From: Thermoplasmata archaeon
GTDB taxonomy: Archaea > Thermoplasmatota > Thermoplasmata > Lutacidiplasmatales > UBA184
DNA: 64,000 nucleotides
Reading direction: 5' to 3'
NCBI GenBank assembly: GCA_021806135.1
Contig: JAJZYB010000001.1
Coordinates: 62,001-126,000 of the forward strand
Positions 51,801-59,585 of this stretch are shown one piece after another; position 1 is the first letter of the stretch; each line of letters opens with the position of its first letter. The notes under the pieces were generated by a model. The model was not told the origin of the DNA, made no database searches, and saw nothing but the letters and a program-made list of their open reading frames with translations. Both the position numbers and the translations under genes were made by a program.

Positions 51801-53303
51801 GAGGAAGAACGGCTGGACCGGCCAACCCCGGCGCTCCAGGCGGCTCAGGAGGGTCCCGGTCGACGAGAGACGGCCCCGTAGATAGGGCAGGGCTTCGCGT
51901 CCGACCATTCGGATCCCCTCGTCCAGGGCATCCCGGACCTTGTCGAGCAGGTTCTGGCTGAGCGCCTCCTCGGCCCGGCGGCCATACTCCTCCAGATCCG
52001 TGGTCCGCAGTCCGCTCCTCGAGAGCCTCGCCAGCAGCTCGCGGAAGGAGTCCAGCTCCTCCCGGGCGGCCTCCACGTCGGCCACGAGCTCGGTGGCGGA
52101 GTCGAGCACATGGCGGGCCGCCTTGATCGCGGGACGGAACTCCAATGTCCGCAGCCCCTCCCGGGCCCGGTTCATCTCCTGCACCAGCGGGATGGTGTTC
52201 CGACCCAGCCGTCGCGCCTCCGCCAAGAGCGGCCGGGCCTCGTCGAAGCAAGAGGCCACCAGGGTCACCACGGGGGCCTGGACCGACTGCAACCCTTCCA
52301 AGAGAAGGGCGCCCAGCTCCCGCCCGCGGGCGCTGGGGATACGGTCGATCACCGAGGAGAGGGCCTTCAGGTACTCCTCCTGCCCGTTCCCCTCGGTCTG
52401 GAGCTCCTCGAGCACGTGACGGTAATCCTCGAACTTCACCTCCAGGATCTGCCGGATGGAGGCCTCCACCCGGGCGCGCTCCTCGGCCAGGCGCTCTGCG
52501 TAGGTCTCCAGCCCCAGCGGCCGGGCATTGGCGGTCGCCTGCAACTGCTGCTCGAGGCCCCCGCTGGCCACCCCCTGGTCCCGGGCCAGCCTCACCAGTT
52601 CTTCGCATTCCGCGCGGAGCGCCTTCCAGCGTCCCAGCGCTTCGGGCAGCTTCTCTTCGAGCTGGACCTCCAGCGAGCTCTCCGCGCCGAGCAAGTCCCC
52701 CTCGGTGGCCCTGGCCAGGCTGCCCTGGACCGCCTCGAGGATCGCGGGGGTCCGCTCCTCCACCCCCGCCCATTGGATGAGCTGCCGGAGCCGACGTTCG
52801 AGGTCCCCCCGCTGGCGGACCTGGGTCTGGGTCATGAGGCGACCGAGCAGGTCGAGGTACTCCAGCGCCTCCCCGAAGGCCTTCCGGCCCATGGCGTCGT
52901 CAGCCTTTTCGTATAGTCCGATCCCTTCGGCGTCCAGGGGGAAGCCCGCCTGGAAGAGCTGGTCCCCTCGGGTGCCGAGCTCCGCTCGTCGGCTCTCGGC
53001 GGCCCGACCGATCGCCTCCTGGGACTCGCGTCCCAGGGTCTGGGCCCCCTGGATCGCCTCCTCCCAGTTCAGCCGCTTGACCGCCTCCTTGATCCGCTCG
53101 TCGAGCTCCGCTCCGGCGGGATAGTCGATCTGGTATTGGGCGAGGAGCGCGAGCTGGCTCCGAGCCTGCCCATAGACCTCCTCGAAGACGGCCTTTTTCC
53201 GCTTGACCTCCTCCGCCTTCTGGGCGATCTGCTTGAGGCGGGCCGCCCCGGAGCCCCCCCCGATGGCCGTGCTACGACCTCCCCGGCCGTGCCGTGTTGC
53301 GCA
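48852..53303 (-). CDS. Giant helical/coiled-coil protein (start unresolved)
   Basis: The frame is open from 53303 to the stop at 48852 (1483 codons). It is almost wholly Glu/Leu/Arg/Ala helix made of irregular repeats of 35-45 residues (e.g. EALDRLKELREAMRETL, DDLLARGDYAGVLERT-like units), like spectrin/tetratricopeptide-type helical stacks. No nucleotide site, signal or transmembrane segment. The only standard start is ATG 52892 (1346 residues), but the 120-137 codons before it (LKQIAQKAEEVKRKKAVFEE, RIKEAVKRLNWEEAIQ) have the same character and no start codon in frame. A frameshift near 53254-53290 is likely. Confidence 0.75.
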   Translation of the reverse strand, partial: CATRHGRGGRSTAIGGGSGAARLKQIAQKAEEVKRKKAVFEEVYGQARSQLALLAQYQIDYPAGAELDERIKEAVKRLNWEEAIQGAQTLGRESQEAIGRAAESRRAELGTRGDQLFQAGFPLDAEGIGLYEKADDAMGRKAFGEALEYLDLLGRLMTQTQVRQRGDLERRLRQLIQWAGVEERTPAILEAVQGSLARATEGDLLGAESSLEVQLEEKLPEALGRWKALRAECEELVRLARDQGVASGGLEQQLQATANARPLGLETYAERLAEERARVEASIRQILEVKFEDYRHVLEELQTEGNGQEEYLKALSSVIDRIPSARGRELGALLLEGLQSVQAPVVTLVASCFDEARPLLAEARRLGRNTIPLVQEMNRAREGLRTLEFRPAIKAARHVLDSATELVADVEAAREELDSFRELLARLSRSGLRTTDLEEYGRRAEEALSQNLLDKVRDALDEGIRMVGREALPYLRGRLSSTGTLLSRLERRGWPVQPFFLKLEEIRRSFEEGLFPEAAEGIAQLSVEVRSTATPLLSSRLEELRQALEKLPEGPARMELHRSLAESDLGLKIKEDLELALENLETAEKGLGEAFARESDHLVGELESARRDLEALGVETEEAQREIALVRQIFSLGDFLKGSQASQEVRSRILQQQLVRAEEAISRAKFALVELGKMGLEPSALKAALGEASDRIRAGQYPEAFRHALTVREEAIRLKGTAQDVLDATVRVADLMVALRKAGVDPESFREFAPRLDQARAAYQRLDFDQARAISDEVRGELERISARQEGLHEGEDLTRLLEGARLLGVDDPVWEGSLTEIREMLATAQAPEALDRLKELREAMRETLRGTLEEQLQGIEADLRSARALGMDTRGEESALREAHRRLSEPLPLGVAEIIDRSRREFFQSRGFREQGVATLKKAREAVSQAEMVRAPVGNLKARLEALDTPSEGTDLSDRLEEARQLTQEALELTQSQVAKTLNNFQTMINRAKMEGALTVVAENLLVQARSLLGSGKPLESLQLATRSEAELERVELQHALASNALITLEAKLDDAERNHVSSPQSREDLEQAKDLLARGDYAGVLERTMEGGDRLLGAQQGRRESLSALDRTAQYLGTLEVLGEEVQVSRALVEEGRRHFDQGRYREAKEAAESAYEQGRTALEALLDRRRREVEGIYAEARSLYPDEFGTGPDPLTPAQEALAQQDWAGVLRALEEAEAQARAKTTSLAEEEIHALEAQWEREPVGDPEETRIRQETLRSAREAVTELRYAEVRPALEKGRQEALALRRRTLEGEISALEERVLLGERLGVDMTPVMEVFSEAKMELTAGNLETSAALRARTEETLLGLLRQRLPERSQALNSETAFAKEGLGVEVGPVEVLLRRVESQQSAGEVYPAALGLVEAEGELNRRRGLHHRLTNLQYMVEAVLAQAEEGHQDVGALRERLKEAMALRSEDYERALKASQEVLEEARSKGSTGA
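53254..53261. other. C8/G8 tract at the apparent frameshift of the giant gene
   Basis: Eight C on the plus strand. Adding one base would join an open frame from ATG 53321 (MRRSPHDAQHGTAGEVV) to the long frame; a shift just upstream would join ATG 53307. It may be a sequencing/assembly indel, phase variation or a true break. Confidence 0.4.
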
Positions 53304-53398
53304 TCATGAGGTGAGCGTCTCATACCGTCCCCGGTAATAAACGGTGACGGCAACGGGAGGGTACCGGGTGCCGGGGGGGGAGCAGACGGAGCAGCGGC

Positions 53399-53782
53399 TC
53401 AGCCGCTGCCCTGCAGCTGGCGCTTCCCCATGGCCGAGAGGTACGGGACCTCCTGGCCGGGGGTGAGGGTCACCCCCTCCTGCCGGGGGAGGTTGAACGT
53501 CTCGTAAGTCTCCATGTCCATCAACTGGACCTCGTCCCCGGCCAGGGCCAACACCTGGGCGGTCCGCTTGCTGATGAGCGGGACCTGGACCTTGTGCTTG
53601 ACGGGGAAGACCACGGAGCGTTTGGCCCCGTCGAAGATCCCCATCACGTCCAGCCGGGCCTTCGCTTCCCCGTGCTTCCCGGGTTTGGAGGTCTGGATGG
53701 AGAGGATCCGACAGGGCTCGTCGTCCACGAGCATGTAGCGGCCCTCCTTGAGCTCCCGCACTTCCGCCTGGGTCCAGGCCAT
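53399..53782 (-). CDS. eif5a: Translation initiation factor 5A (hypusine-containing)
   Basis: A 127-residue two-barrel protein: the N-terminal SH3-like domain with hypusination loop SKPGKHGEAKAR (Lys36) and a C-terminal OB domain ending VPYLSAMGKRQ. It helps the ribosome pass difficult peptide bonds and terminates. ATG 53782; a TTTTTAAAC box at 53815-53823 leaves a leader of about 12 nt with GAGAGGA. Confidence 0.96.
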   Translation of the reverse strand: MAWTQAEVRELKEGRYMLVDDEPCRILSIQTSKPGKHGEAKARLDVMGIFDGAKRSVVFPVKHKVQVPLISKRTAQVLALAGDEVQLMDMETYETFNLPRQEGVTLTPGQEVPYLSAMGKRQLQGSG

Positions 53783-53916
53783 GATCGTAGGTCCTCTCGC
53801 GGGGCACCTCTACCGGTTTAAAAAGCCCTCCCTCCGGCGCAGGGGGCGCTGAGCGCACGCACCGAGCGGAGCGGCCCCGCAGGCCATTCCGCAGTGGAGG
53901 GGGCCTGTGTTTGACA

Positions 53917-53930
53917 AGTATTCAAATACT
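53917..53930. promoter_or_regulatory. Palindrome over the TATA box of the RHH regulator
   Basis: AGTATT-CA-AATACT is a perfect dyad whose centre is 26-27 nt before GTG 53951, where the TATA box must be; it is followed by GTAAAA repeated at 53932 and 53942. RHH dimers bind such short dyads, so autorepression is likely. Confidence 0.6.
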
Positions 53931-53950
53931 CGTAAAATTGTGTAAAACGC

Positions 53951-54364
53951 GTGCCTGCCCCCCCTCGCACCCCGGGATACCTCGGAGTCCGGCTCTCCGA
54001 CGAGGAGCTCCGGATCCTCGATGACCTCGTGTCCCGGCGGGGCTTCGCCCACCGGTCCGATGGCATCCGACGTCTCCTCCGCGAGGCGGCGGAGCTGCCC
54101 GCCCCCAGCCCCCTCCCCAGCCGCGGGACCTCCCTTCCCGTGCCGGTCTCCCTGGCCCGGGAGCTGGAGCGGGAGGTCGACGACGGCTGGGCGCTGAGCC
54201 CGGAAGAGGCGCTTGCCAAGGCGCTGGAGCTCGGGCTCGGAGAGCTCGCCCGGCAGCGGGACGAACGACGGACCCGGAGCCGCGAGAACGCCCGCAAGCT
54301 GCAGCGGGAGGAGACGGACCGCAAGGAAGCCACGCGGGCGGGCCGACGCTACACCGGGGCCTGA
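53951..54364 (+). CDS. Ribbon-helix-helix transcriptional regulator
   Basis: A 137-residue protein. Residues 8-48 (GYLGVRLSDEELRILDDL, then RRGFAHRSDGIRRLLREA) form an RHH domain; the rest is charged helix (Arg/Glu-rich), perhaps a second RHH-like or oligomerisation part starting PVPVSLARELEREVDDG. GTG 53951 is at leaderless distance from the palindromic TATA region. The next small gene starts 24 nt downstream. Confidence 0.78.
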   Translation: MPAPPRTPGYLGVRLSDEELRILDDLVSRRGFAHRSDGIRRLLREAAELPAPSPLPSRGTSLPVPVSLARELEREVDDGWALSPEEALAKALELGLGELARQRDERRTRSRENARKLQREETDRKEATRAGRRYTGA

Positions 54365-54388
54365 GCCCCCAAAGACGGAGAAAGAACC

Positions 54389-54634
54389 ATGCTGGAGAAA
54401 GCCACCTTGGAAGCCCTTGCCGCCAACCACGTGCCGACCATGGTCTGCCGCTGGTGCAGGCTCGATGCCGTTCACAACCCCCGCCTGAGGATCACCTACT
54501 GCCCCGTCCACGGGCTCGAGAGCCCGCTCGATGGCCGGAACGCCCCGAACTCCCGGTGGGTGCGCGACCACAACATCGTCCGCGGGGAGTCCCCTCTCCT
54601 CTCCGGAGGCTCCTGGGCCATCCCCGCCGGGTGA
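54389..54634 (+). CDS. Small Cys/His protein
   Basis: An 81-residue protein: CRWCRLDAV and YCPVHG form a likely zinc knuckle (C-X2-C ... C-X2-H). It sits 24 nt after the RHH gene with GGAGAAAGAA upstream of ATG 54389, so the two may form an operon and work together. I do not recognise the family. Confidence 0.65.
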   Translation: MLEKATLEALAANHVPTMVCRWCRLDAVHNPRLRITYCPVHGLESPLDGRNAPNSRWVRDHNIVRGESPLLSGGSWAIPAG

Positions 54635-54711
54635 GCCCGGGGACCCCCGAACCCTTTCCTGCCCACCCCGGGGACCTTAAAGCACCCGGCCAGGTGGCCC
54701 GCGGGACGGCC

Positions 54712-55266
54712 ATGGTCCGCTTCTACACCCGCCAGGGGGACCAGGGAGAGACCGGGCTCCTCGGCGGAGCACGGGTCGGGAAGGACGCCCTCCGGGTGGA
54801 GGTCTACGGGAACGTCGATGAGCTCGCCTCGCATCTCGGCCTCGTGGAATCCCGTCTGGACCGGTCGCTCAAGGACGTCACGGAGATCCTGGTGCGGCTC
54901 CAGGACGAGCTGTTCATGCTCGGCGCCGAGCTGGCCACGCCGAAGGGGGCCAAGCTCCCCGCCCGGCGGATCGAGGAACGCCATGTCCAGCGTCTGGAGG
55001 AGGAGCTCGACCGGCTCTCCGCCCCCATCGGAGCGCTCGGGAGCTTCGTCCTCCCCCGGGGGACCGAGGCCGCCGCCGAGCTCCACGTGGCGAGGACCGT
55101 GGCCCGTCGCGCCGAGCGTAGCCTCGTCCGACTGGCCCGGGAGGAGACCTTGCGGGAGGTGCTCCTCTGCTACCTGAACCGGCTCTCCGACCTGCTCTTC
55201 GCCCTCGCCCTGACCGTGAACCGAGCCGCCGGGTTCGTGGAACGCCCCCCGGACTACAGCCGCTGA
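54712..55266 (+). CDS. pduO: ATP:cob(I)alamin adenosyltransferase (PduO type)
   Basis: A 184-residue four-helix protein: YTRQGDQGETGLLGGARVGKD at the N-terminus, VEVYGNVDELASHLGL, RRAERSLVRLAREE and the C-terminal LNRLSDLLFALA, all PduO marks. It makes adenosylcobalamin. A CTTAAA box at 54676-54681 precedes ATG 54712 (GTG 54694 in frame is also possible). No B12-dependent enzyme is in the window. Confidence 0.94.
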   Translation: MVRFYTRQGDQGETGLLGGARVGKDALRVEVYGNVDELASHLGLVESRLDRSLKDVTEILVRLQDELFMLGAELATPKGAKLPARRIEERHVQRLEEELDRLSAPIGALGSFVLPRGTEAAAELHVARTVARRAERSLVRLAREETLREVLLCYLNRLSDLLFALALTVNRAAGFVERPPDYSR

Positions 55267-55279
55267 CCGGAGGACGCCG

Positions 55280-56476
55280 ATGGACGTGGGCCTGGTCGGA
55301 CAACCCAACGTGGGCAAATCCACCCTGTTCAACGCCCTCACCCTCCTTCACGTCCCCATGGCCCCGTACCCGTTCACCACCGTGGAACCCAACCGGGGGG
55401 TGAGCCATGTGCGCGTCCCCTGCCCCCACACGGAGCTCGGGCGCCCCTGCCAACCCGGGAACGCTCCGTGCGAGGAGGGGGTCCGATGGATCCCGGTCCA
55501 GCTCGTCGATGTGGCCGGCCTCGTTCCGGGGGCCCACCAGGGCCGGGGCCTCGGGAACCGCTTCCTGGACGACCTGCGCCAGGCCGAGGGGTTCCTCCAG
55601 GTGGTGGACCTGACCGGCGCCACCGGTCCGGAGGGGAACCGCTCGGCCCCCCACACGTTCGACCCCACGGAGGCCGTCCGCTTCCTGGAGGAGGAGCTCG
55701 TCCTCTGGCTCTCGGAGGTCCTTGGCCGCCAGTGGGACAAGCTCGCCCGCTCGGCCGAGCTCACGGGAGGGAAGCCGGACGAGCTCCTCGCCGGCCGGCT
55801 CGCCGGGCTGGGCTTCACCCTCCCCCAGGTCCAGGCCGCGCTCCGGCAGACCGCCTTGGACCAGGCCCACCCCTCCCGGTGGGAGGGGGATGCGCTGACC
55901 GGGTTGGCCCGTACGCTCATCACGACCCACCGGCCCCGTTGGGTGGTGGCCAACAAGGCGGACGAGTCCACCCCTCCGGCAGCGGAGCAGCTCCGGCAGG
56001 CCCTCGCCCCGTTGGCCTCCTCTCCGGCCTCTGCCGAGGTCGAGCTCACCCTCCGGCGGGCTGACCAGGCGGGGCTCATCCGCTACCGGCCGGGGGACAG
56101 CGGCTTCACCCGGGTCCGGCCGGACGCCCTCACGGCCGGGCAGGCCCGGGCCCTAGAAGGGATCGACCGGTTCCTTTCCCTCTGGCGGACCACCGGGGTC
56201 CAGGAGGCCCTGGAAGGGCTCGTCTTCACCGGCCTCCAACGCATGGTGGTCTTCCCGGTCGAGGACGAGAGCCGCTGGACCGATTCCAAGGGGCGGGTCC
56301 TCCCCGATGCCTTCCTGGTCCCCCGGGGGACCACGGCCCGGCAGCTCGCCTACCGGGTCCACACGGACCTCGGCGAAGGGTTCCTCAAGGCCGTGGACGC
56401 CCGACGGAAGCGTACCCTCGGCGCCGACCACCCGCTAGAACCCGGCGACGTGATCCGGGTGGTCTCCCACCGGTAG
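55280..56476 (+). CDS. Obg/YchF-family GTPase with TGS domain
   Basis: A 398-residue GTPase: G1 GQPNVGKS (residues 7-14), TTVEPN, G3 DVAGLVPGAHQGRGLGNRFLDDLRQ, G4 NKAD, a helical insert, and a C-terminal TGS domain (VLPDAFLVPRGTTARQLAYRVHTDLG). It is the archaeal form of the Obg-related YchF/OLA1 group that works on ribosomes. Its 3' end overlaps mvk by 42 nt in antisense. Confidence 0.92.
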   Translation: MDVGLVGQPNVGKSTLFNALTLLHVPMAPYPFTTVEPNRGVSHVRVPCPHTELGRPCQPGNAPCEEGVRWIPVQLVDVAGLVPGAHQGRGLGNRFLDDLRQAEGFLQVVDLTGATGPEGNRSAPHTFDPTEAVRFLEEELVLWLSEVLGRQWDKLARSAELTGGKPDELLAGRLAGLGFTLPQVQAALRQTALDQAHPSRWEGDALTGLARTLITTHRPRWVVANKADESTPPAAEQLRQALAPLASSPASAEVELTLRRADQAGLIRYRPGDSGFTRVRPDALTAGQARALEGIDRFLSLWRTTGVQEALEGLVFTGLQRMVVFPVEDESRWTDSKGRVLPDAFLVPRGTTARQLAYRVHTDLGEGFLKAVDARRKRTLGADHPLEPGDVIRVVSHR

Positions 56477-57463
56477 AGGCCCGTCCAGGGGTCGGGCGCC
56501 TCCGGGGGAGACCGCGAGGCGGTACGGGACCCCGCCGGCCCGGGCCCAGGCCTTCAGCAGGCCGGCCTCCTGGCCCTCGCGCGGCAAGGCGAGCACCGAG
56601 CCCCCCCCGCCCGCTCCCGTGAGCTTCGCGCCCTCCACAAAGGGCTCGGCTGCCCGCAGGAGCATCTCCAGCCGCGGATGGCTCGCCCCGAGCTCGGAGA
56701 GGAGACGATGGTTCTCCGCGAGGAGGTGCCCCACGTCGGCCCGGTCCTCCCTCCCGAGCGCCCGCTCTCCGTCCCGGGTCACCCGGGCGATACCGGCAAG
56801 GATCTCCTGGCCCCTGGCCGTATCGAAGACCTCCCCCACGCGTCGCACCACCGGGCCGGTGGCCTTGGCGACCCCGGAGTAGGAGGCGGCCCAGCTCCAG
56901 CCCGGATCCTTCACCCGGGAGACATGGAAGGCCGGGGAGCTTCCCTCCGAAGGGAGGTCCCAGAGCTCTCCTTCCCGGGGCTCCGCGCCCACGGCGAGGA
57001 TGCCCCCGGCGGCGGAGGCCGAGGTGTCCACGGGGCTTCCGACGCCCTGGGCCGCCCGCTCGATCCGGTAGCTCTCCTGCGCCAGCCGGGCCCGGTCGAG
57101 CCTACCCTCGGGCAGGAGGAAGCCGGCCACCAACCCCACGGTGAAGGCCGCTGAGGAACCCAGCCCCGACGCCCGGGGGAGCCCCGAGCGCACGGTCAGG
57201 GAGACGTCCTGCTCTCCCCACCCGGGGAAGCGCCGGATCGCCTCCGCGAGGTACGGGTTCCCCAGCTCCCGCCAGGGAAGCCCATTGACCTGAAGCCCTC
57301 CGTGAGACCGGCGGGGTTCGAAGCGCACCTCGGTGCCCCGGTCGAGGGCCATCACCAAGGCGGTCTTTCCCCGGACCACCGCGTGCTCTCCGAAGAGGAT
57401 CGCCTTTCCCGGGGCATGGAGGAGGAGGGGCCATCGCCGGGCCGGGAGCGGTTCCTCCGTCAC
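56435..57463 (-). CDS. mvk: Mevalonate kinase
   Basis: A 342-residue GHMP kinase: HAPGKAILFGEHAVVRGKTAL, GLPRASGLGSSAAF, SPVDTSASAAGG and KLTGAGGGGSVLAL. It phosphorylates mevalonate for isoprenoid lipids; the N-terminal motif is that of true mevalonate kinases more than of the mevalonate-3-kinases known in Thermoplasma. GTG 57463 overlaps trm56 (GTGA). Confidence 0.9.
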   Translation of the reverse strand: MTEEPLPARRWPLLLHAPGKAILFGEHAVVRGKTALVMALDRGTEVRFEPRRSHGGLQVNGLPWRELGNPYLAEAIRRFPGWGEQDVSLTVRSGLPRASGLGSSAAFTVGLVAGFLLPEGRLDRARLAQESYRIERAAQGVGSPVDTSASAAGGILAVGAEPREGELWDLPSEGSSPAFHVSRVKDPGWSWAASYSGVAKATGPVVRRVGEVFDTARGQEILAGIARVTRDGERALGREDRADVGHLLAENHRLLSELGASHPRLEMLLRAAEPFVEGAKLTGAGGGGSVLALPREGQEAGLLKAWARAGGVPYRLAVSPGGARPLDGPLPVGDHPDHVAGF

Positions 57464-58041
57464 CGGGCCGCTCCCGGGGCTGGGGGACCCGCCCCGGGAG
57501 GGGCGCGTTCCTCCACGCGCTTCCCCCGGGGGGAGGCGAGGATCCTCAGCCGGGCCCCGGAGCGCTCCTCCTCGGCGGGCGTCCCGAGCAGCCGGTCCAA
57601 CACCAACGCCAGGGCCGCCACCTCGCTATGGGGCTGGTGGGTGACGGCCACGTTGTGGTGGGCGAGGCTGTAGATCTCCGGGGGGACCTTGGCCCCCCCC
57701 ACCACCAGGAGGAATGGGCCCGGCCCCGTCCAGCGGTGCTTCACGCTGTCCAAGTCCTCCCCGTAGACCGTGAGATGGACGATGGTCCCCGGGTACTGGC
57801 GCAGGAAGGAGCGGGGGTTCGTGAGACCCTTGACCTCGAACGACCCCCCGAACCGGTCCCCCACCTCGGAGAGGCCCTTCGCCAACCGGGGGTCCGGAGG
57901 CTCCAGATAGAGCCTCCGGGCGCCCCAGGCCCGGGCGGTGAGCGCCACATGGGTGCTCAGCCGGGGGTCGCGGCCCGGCCGGTGCCCAAGCCGGAGGACC
58001 TCGACCACCCGGTCCCGGGGGCCGTCAGCTCCGGTGGCCAT
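57460..58041 (-). CDS. trm56: tRNA (cytidine-56-2'-O)-methyltransferase
   Basis: A 193-residue SPOUT enzyme: VLRLGHRPGRDPRLSTHVALTARAWGA, VHLTVYGED, LLVVGGAKVPPEIYSLAHHNVAVTHQPHSEVAALA. aTrm56 methylates C56 of archaeal tRNAs. ATG 58041 overlaps the regulator gene by 17 nt. The C-terminal 30 residues are Pro/Arg-rich. Confidence 0.93.
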   Translation of the reverse strand: MATGADGPRDRVVEVLRLGHRPGRDPRLSTHVALTARAWGARRLYLEPPDPRLAKGLSEVGDRFGGSFEVKGLTNPRSFLRQYPGTIVHLTVYGEDLDSVKHRWTGPGPFLLVVGGAKVPPEIYSLAHHNVAVTHQPHSEVAALALVLDRLLGTPAEEERSGARLRILASPRGKRVEERAPPGAGPPAPGAAR

Positions 58042-58537
58042 TGAGCCGCTCGACGCGGTGGCCCCGGAACTCGAGCTTCTCGGAGCGCTTGATGAGCCCC
58101 TTGAGCCGGGTGGTGCTCATCTTCAGCTCCTCGGCCACGTCGGAGAAGAAGCGGCCCTGCTCCCCCACCAGGTCGTAGATCTCCTTCTCGAACCGGGCAT
58201 AGTCCTTGTCCGCCAGGGAGGCCACCGAGAGGATCTCCGAGACCTCTGTCAAGGGGGCGGTGGTGTTGATGTTCACCGTGGAATAGTAGGTGTGGAAGCT
58301 CTTCTCGGGGGACCGCTTCCCCTCCCGGGAGACCCAGCGGCTGTCCACCAGCTTCAGCTTCTCGAAGAAGCCCAGGACCTTCTCCCCCTCCTTGCCGAAC
58401 TCCTGCTCCACGTCCTCGGCCGTGACCCAGGACTCGGAGAGCTTCTTGAAGAGCGCGAGCTTGAGCGGGGAATCCACGGCCCGGAGCACGGGAACGAGGT
58501 CGGAGACTTCGTTGACCACCTTGATTCGCTGTTGCAT
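58025..58537 (-). CDS. Winged-helix (ArsR-like) archaeal regulator
   Basis: A 170-residue protein: KVVNEVSDLVPVLRAVDSPLKLALFKKLSESWVTAEDVEQEFG is the first wing-helix, and a second HTH-like segment GEQGRFFSDVAEELKMSTTRLKGLIKRSEKLEF is at the C-terminus. It resembles the archaeal HTH-5-type double-domain regulators. ATG 58537 lies 24-33 nt from CGTTATCTTG. It leads the operon with trm56 and mvk, which it may control. Confidence 0.78.
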   Translation of the reverse strand: MQQRIKVVNEVSDLVPVLRAVDSPLKLALFKKLSESWVTAEDVEQEFGKEGEKVLGFFEKLKLVDSRWVSREGKRSPEKSFHTYYSTVNINTTAPLTEVSEILSVASLADKDYARFEKEIYDLVGEQGRFFSDVAEELKMSTTRLKGLIKRSEKLEFRGHRVERLNGHRS

Positions 58538-58560
58538 GGAGCTTCCTCGAGGGCCCCCGG

Positions 58561-58570
58561 CAAGATAACG
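58561..58570 (-). promoter_or_regulatory. TATA-like box for the regulator-trm56-mvk operon
   Basis: CGTTATCTTG on the minus strand, centred about 28 nt before ATG 58537. Confidence 0.5.
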
Positions 58571-58580
58571 GTACCACCCC

Positions 58581-58787
58581 TCAGGGAGGACCCGGCCGTG
58601 GCGGTGGGACCGCCGGGACGGGCTCCTCCAGCAGGGCCCGGCGGTACTTCTGGTAGCGGTCCTCAGGGGACCAGCGCACGGGGTGCGGGGAGCCCGCCGG
58701 GCCACCGCAGCGGGAGCAGACCTCCTTCAGGGTGTAGACGGCGCACCGGGAGCAGCGGTGGAGCAGGGCCGGCGGCATGGGTCTCAC
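58581..58787 (-). CDS. nop10: H/ACA ribonucleoprotein Nop10
   Basis: A 68-residue protein: HRCSRCAVYTLKEVCSRCGGP (zinc ribbon), then HPVRWSPEDRYQKYRRALLEE, the Nop10 signature. It supports Cbf5 in guide-directed pseudouridylation. GTG 58787 overlaps the aIF2-alpha stop (GTGA); ATG 58778 is also possible. The 3' extension is Pro-rich. Confidence 0.93.
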   Translation of the reverse strand: MRPMPPALLHRCSRCAVYTLKEVCSRCGGPAGSPHPVRWSPEDRYQKYRRALLEEPVPAVPPPRPGPP

Positions 58788-59563
58788 AGGTGGGTGAACG
58801 TGCCCTTACCGCCCAGGGCCTTGATCTTCCCCAGGGCGAGGTCCGAAGCGCGTTTGAGCAGCTCTTCGGTGGGCTTGTACTGGGAGCCGGTCACCACCAC
58901 CCGGTACCGGGGGGCGCCCACATACTGGATCTCGATGGCCTTCGGCGAGGCCCCCTCCGCCGCCAGGAGAGCCTCCCGGACGGCCTCCACCCCCGTCGGG
59001 CCGGGGTGGGAGACCTCGAGCACGCCGGAGATCTCCACGTGCGGAGGGGAGATGTTCTCCTGGGCGACCTTGAGGAAGGCCTCCACCCAGGGTCCCTTGA
59101 GCCCGTCCGCGGCGAAGCGTCCGGGGTCGGAGGAGGCGGTCTCGAAGGCGTTGAAGAGGCTCCCGTAGCGCTCCAGCAGGGGTCCGCCGAACGTGGCCAT
59201 GGCCTGGGGGACCTCCATCTTGAGGGCCTTGGCCACGACCCCCACGAGCTTCTGCGCCCGTTGCTCGTTCTTGAAGGCCTGGAGCTTTTCCCGACGCTGG
59301 TGCTCGTTGATCCGCTTTAAGGACAGGTCCACCTGGCCCTTGTCGTGGTCCAGATGGATCACCCGGCCGACGATCTTCTGCCCTTCCCGGATGTAGTCCC
59401 GGATGTACTTCACCCAGCCGGTCGCCACCTCGGAGAGGTGGATGAACGCCTCCCGGCCGCCGTACTCGTCCAGGGTCACCACGGCACCGAAGTTCCGGAT
59501 GGACCGGACGGTCGCCACCACGAACTCCCCCTCCTCGGGGAGCTTCTGCCGGAAATCCGCCAT
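58784..59563 (-). CDS. eif2a: Translation initiation factor 2 alpha subunit
   Basis: A 259-residue protein: S1 domain (GEFVVATVRSIRNFGAVVTLDEYGGREAFIHLSEV) in residues 10-85, helical middle, and C-terminal alpha/beta domain (QYVGAPRYRVVVTGSQYKP). It is part of aIF2, which brings Met-tRNAi to the small subunit. ATG 59563 gives the family start; the ORF track extends 96 bases too far upstream. Confidence 0.95.
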   Translation of the reverse strand: MADFRQKLPEEGEFVVATVRSIRNFGAVVTLDEYGGREAFIHLSEVATGWVKYIRDYIREGQKIVGRVIHLDHDKGQVDLSLKRINEHQRREKLQAFKNEQRAQKLVGVVAKALKMEVPQAMATFGGPLLERYGSLFNAFETASSDPGRFAADGLKGPWVEAFLKVAQENISPPHVEISGVLEVSHPGPTGVEAVREALLAAEGASPKAIEIQYVGAPRYRVVVTGSQYKPTEELLKRASDLALGKIKALGGKGTFTHL

Positions 59564-59585
59564 GCGCGCCTCCCTGGACGAGGGG

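Noticed and set aside
56435-57463. Mevalonate-3-kinase instead of mevalonate kinase
   Set aside because: The APGKAILFGEHAVV N-terminus and GAGGGGS motif match mevalonate kinase; the Thermoplasma mevalonate-3-kinases resemble decarboxylases, though I cannot exclude altered specificity.
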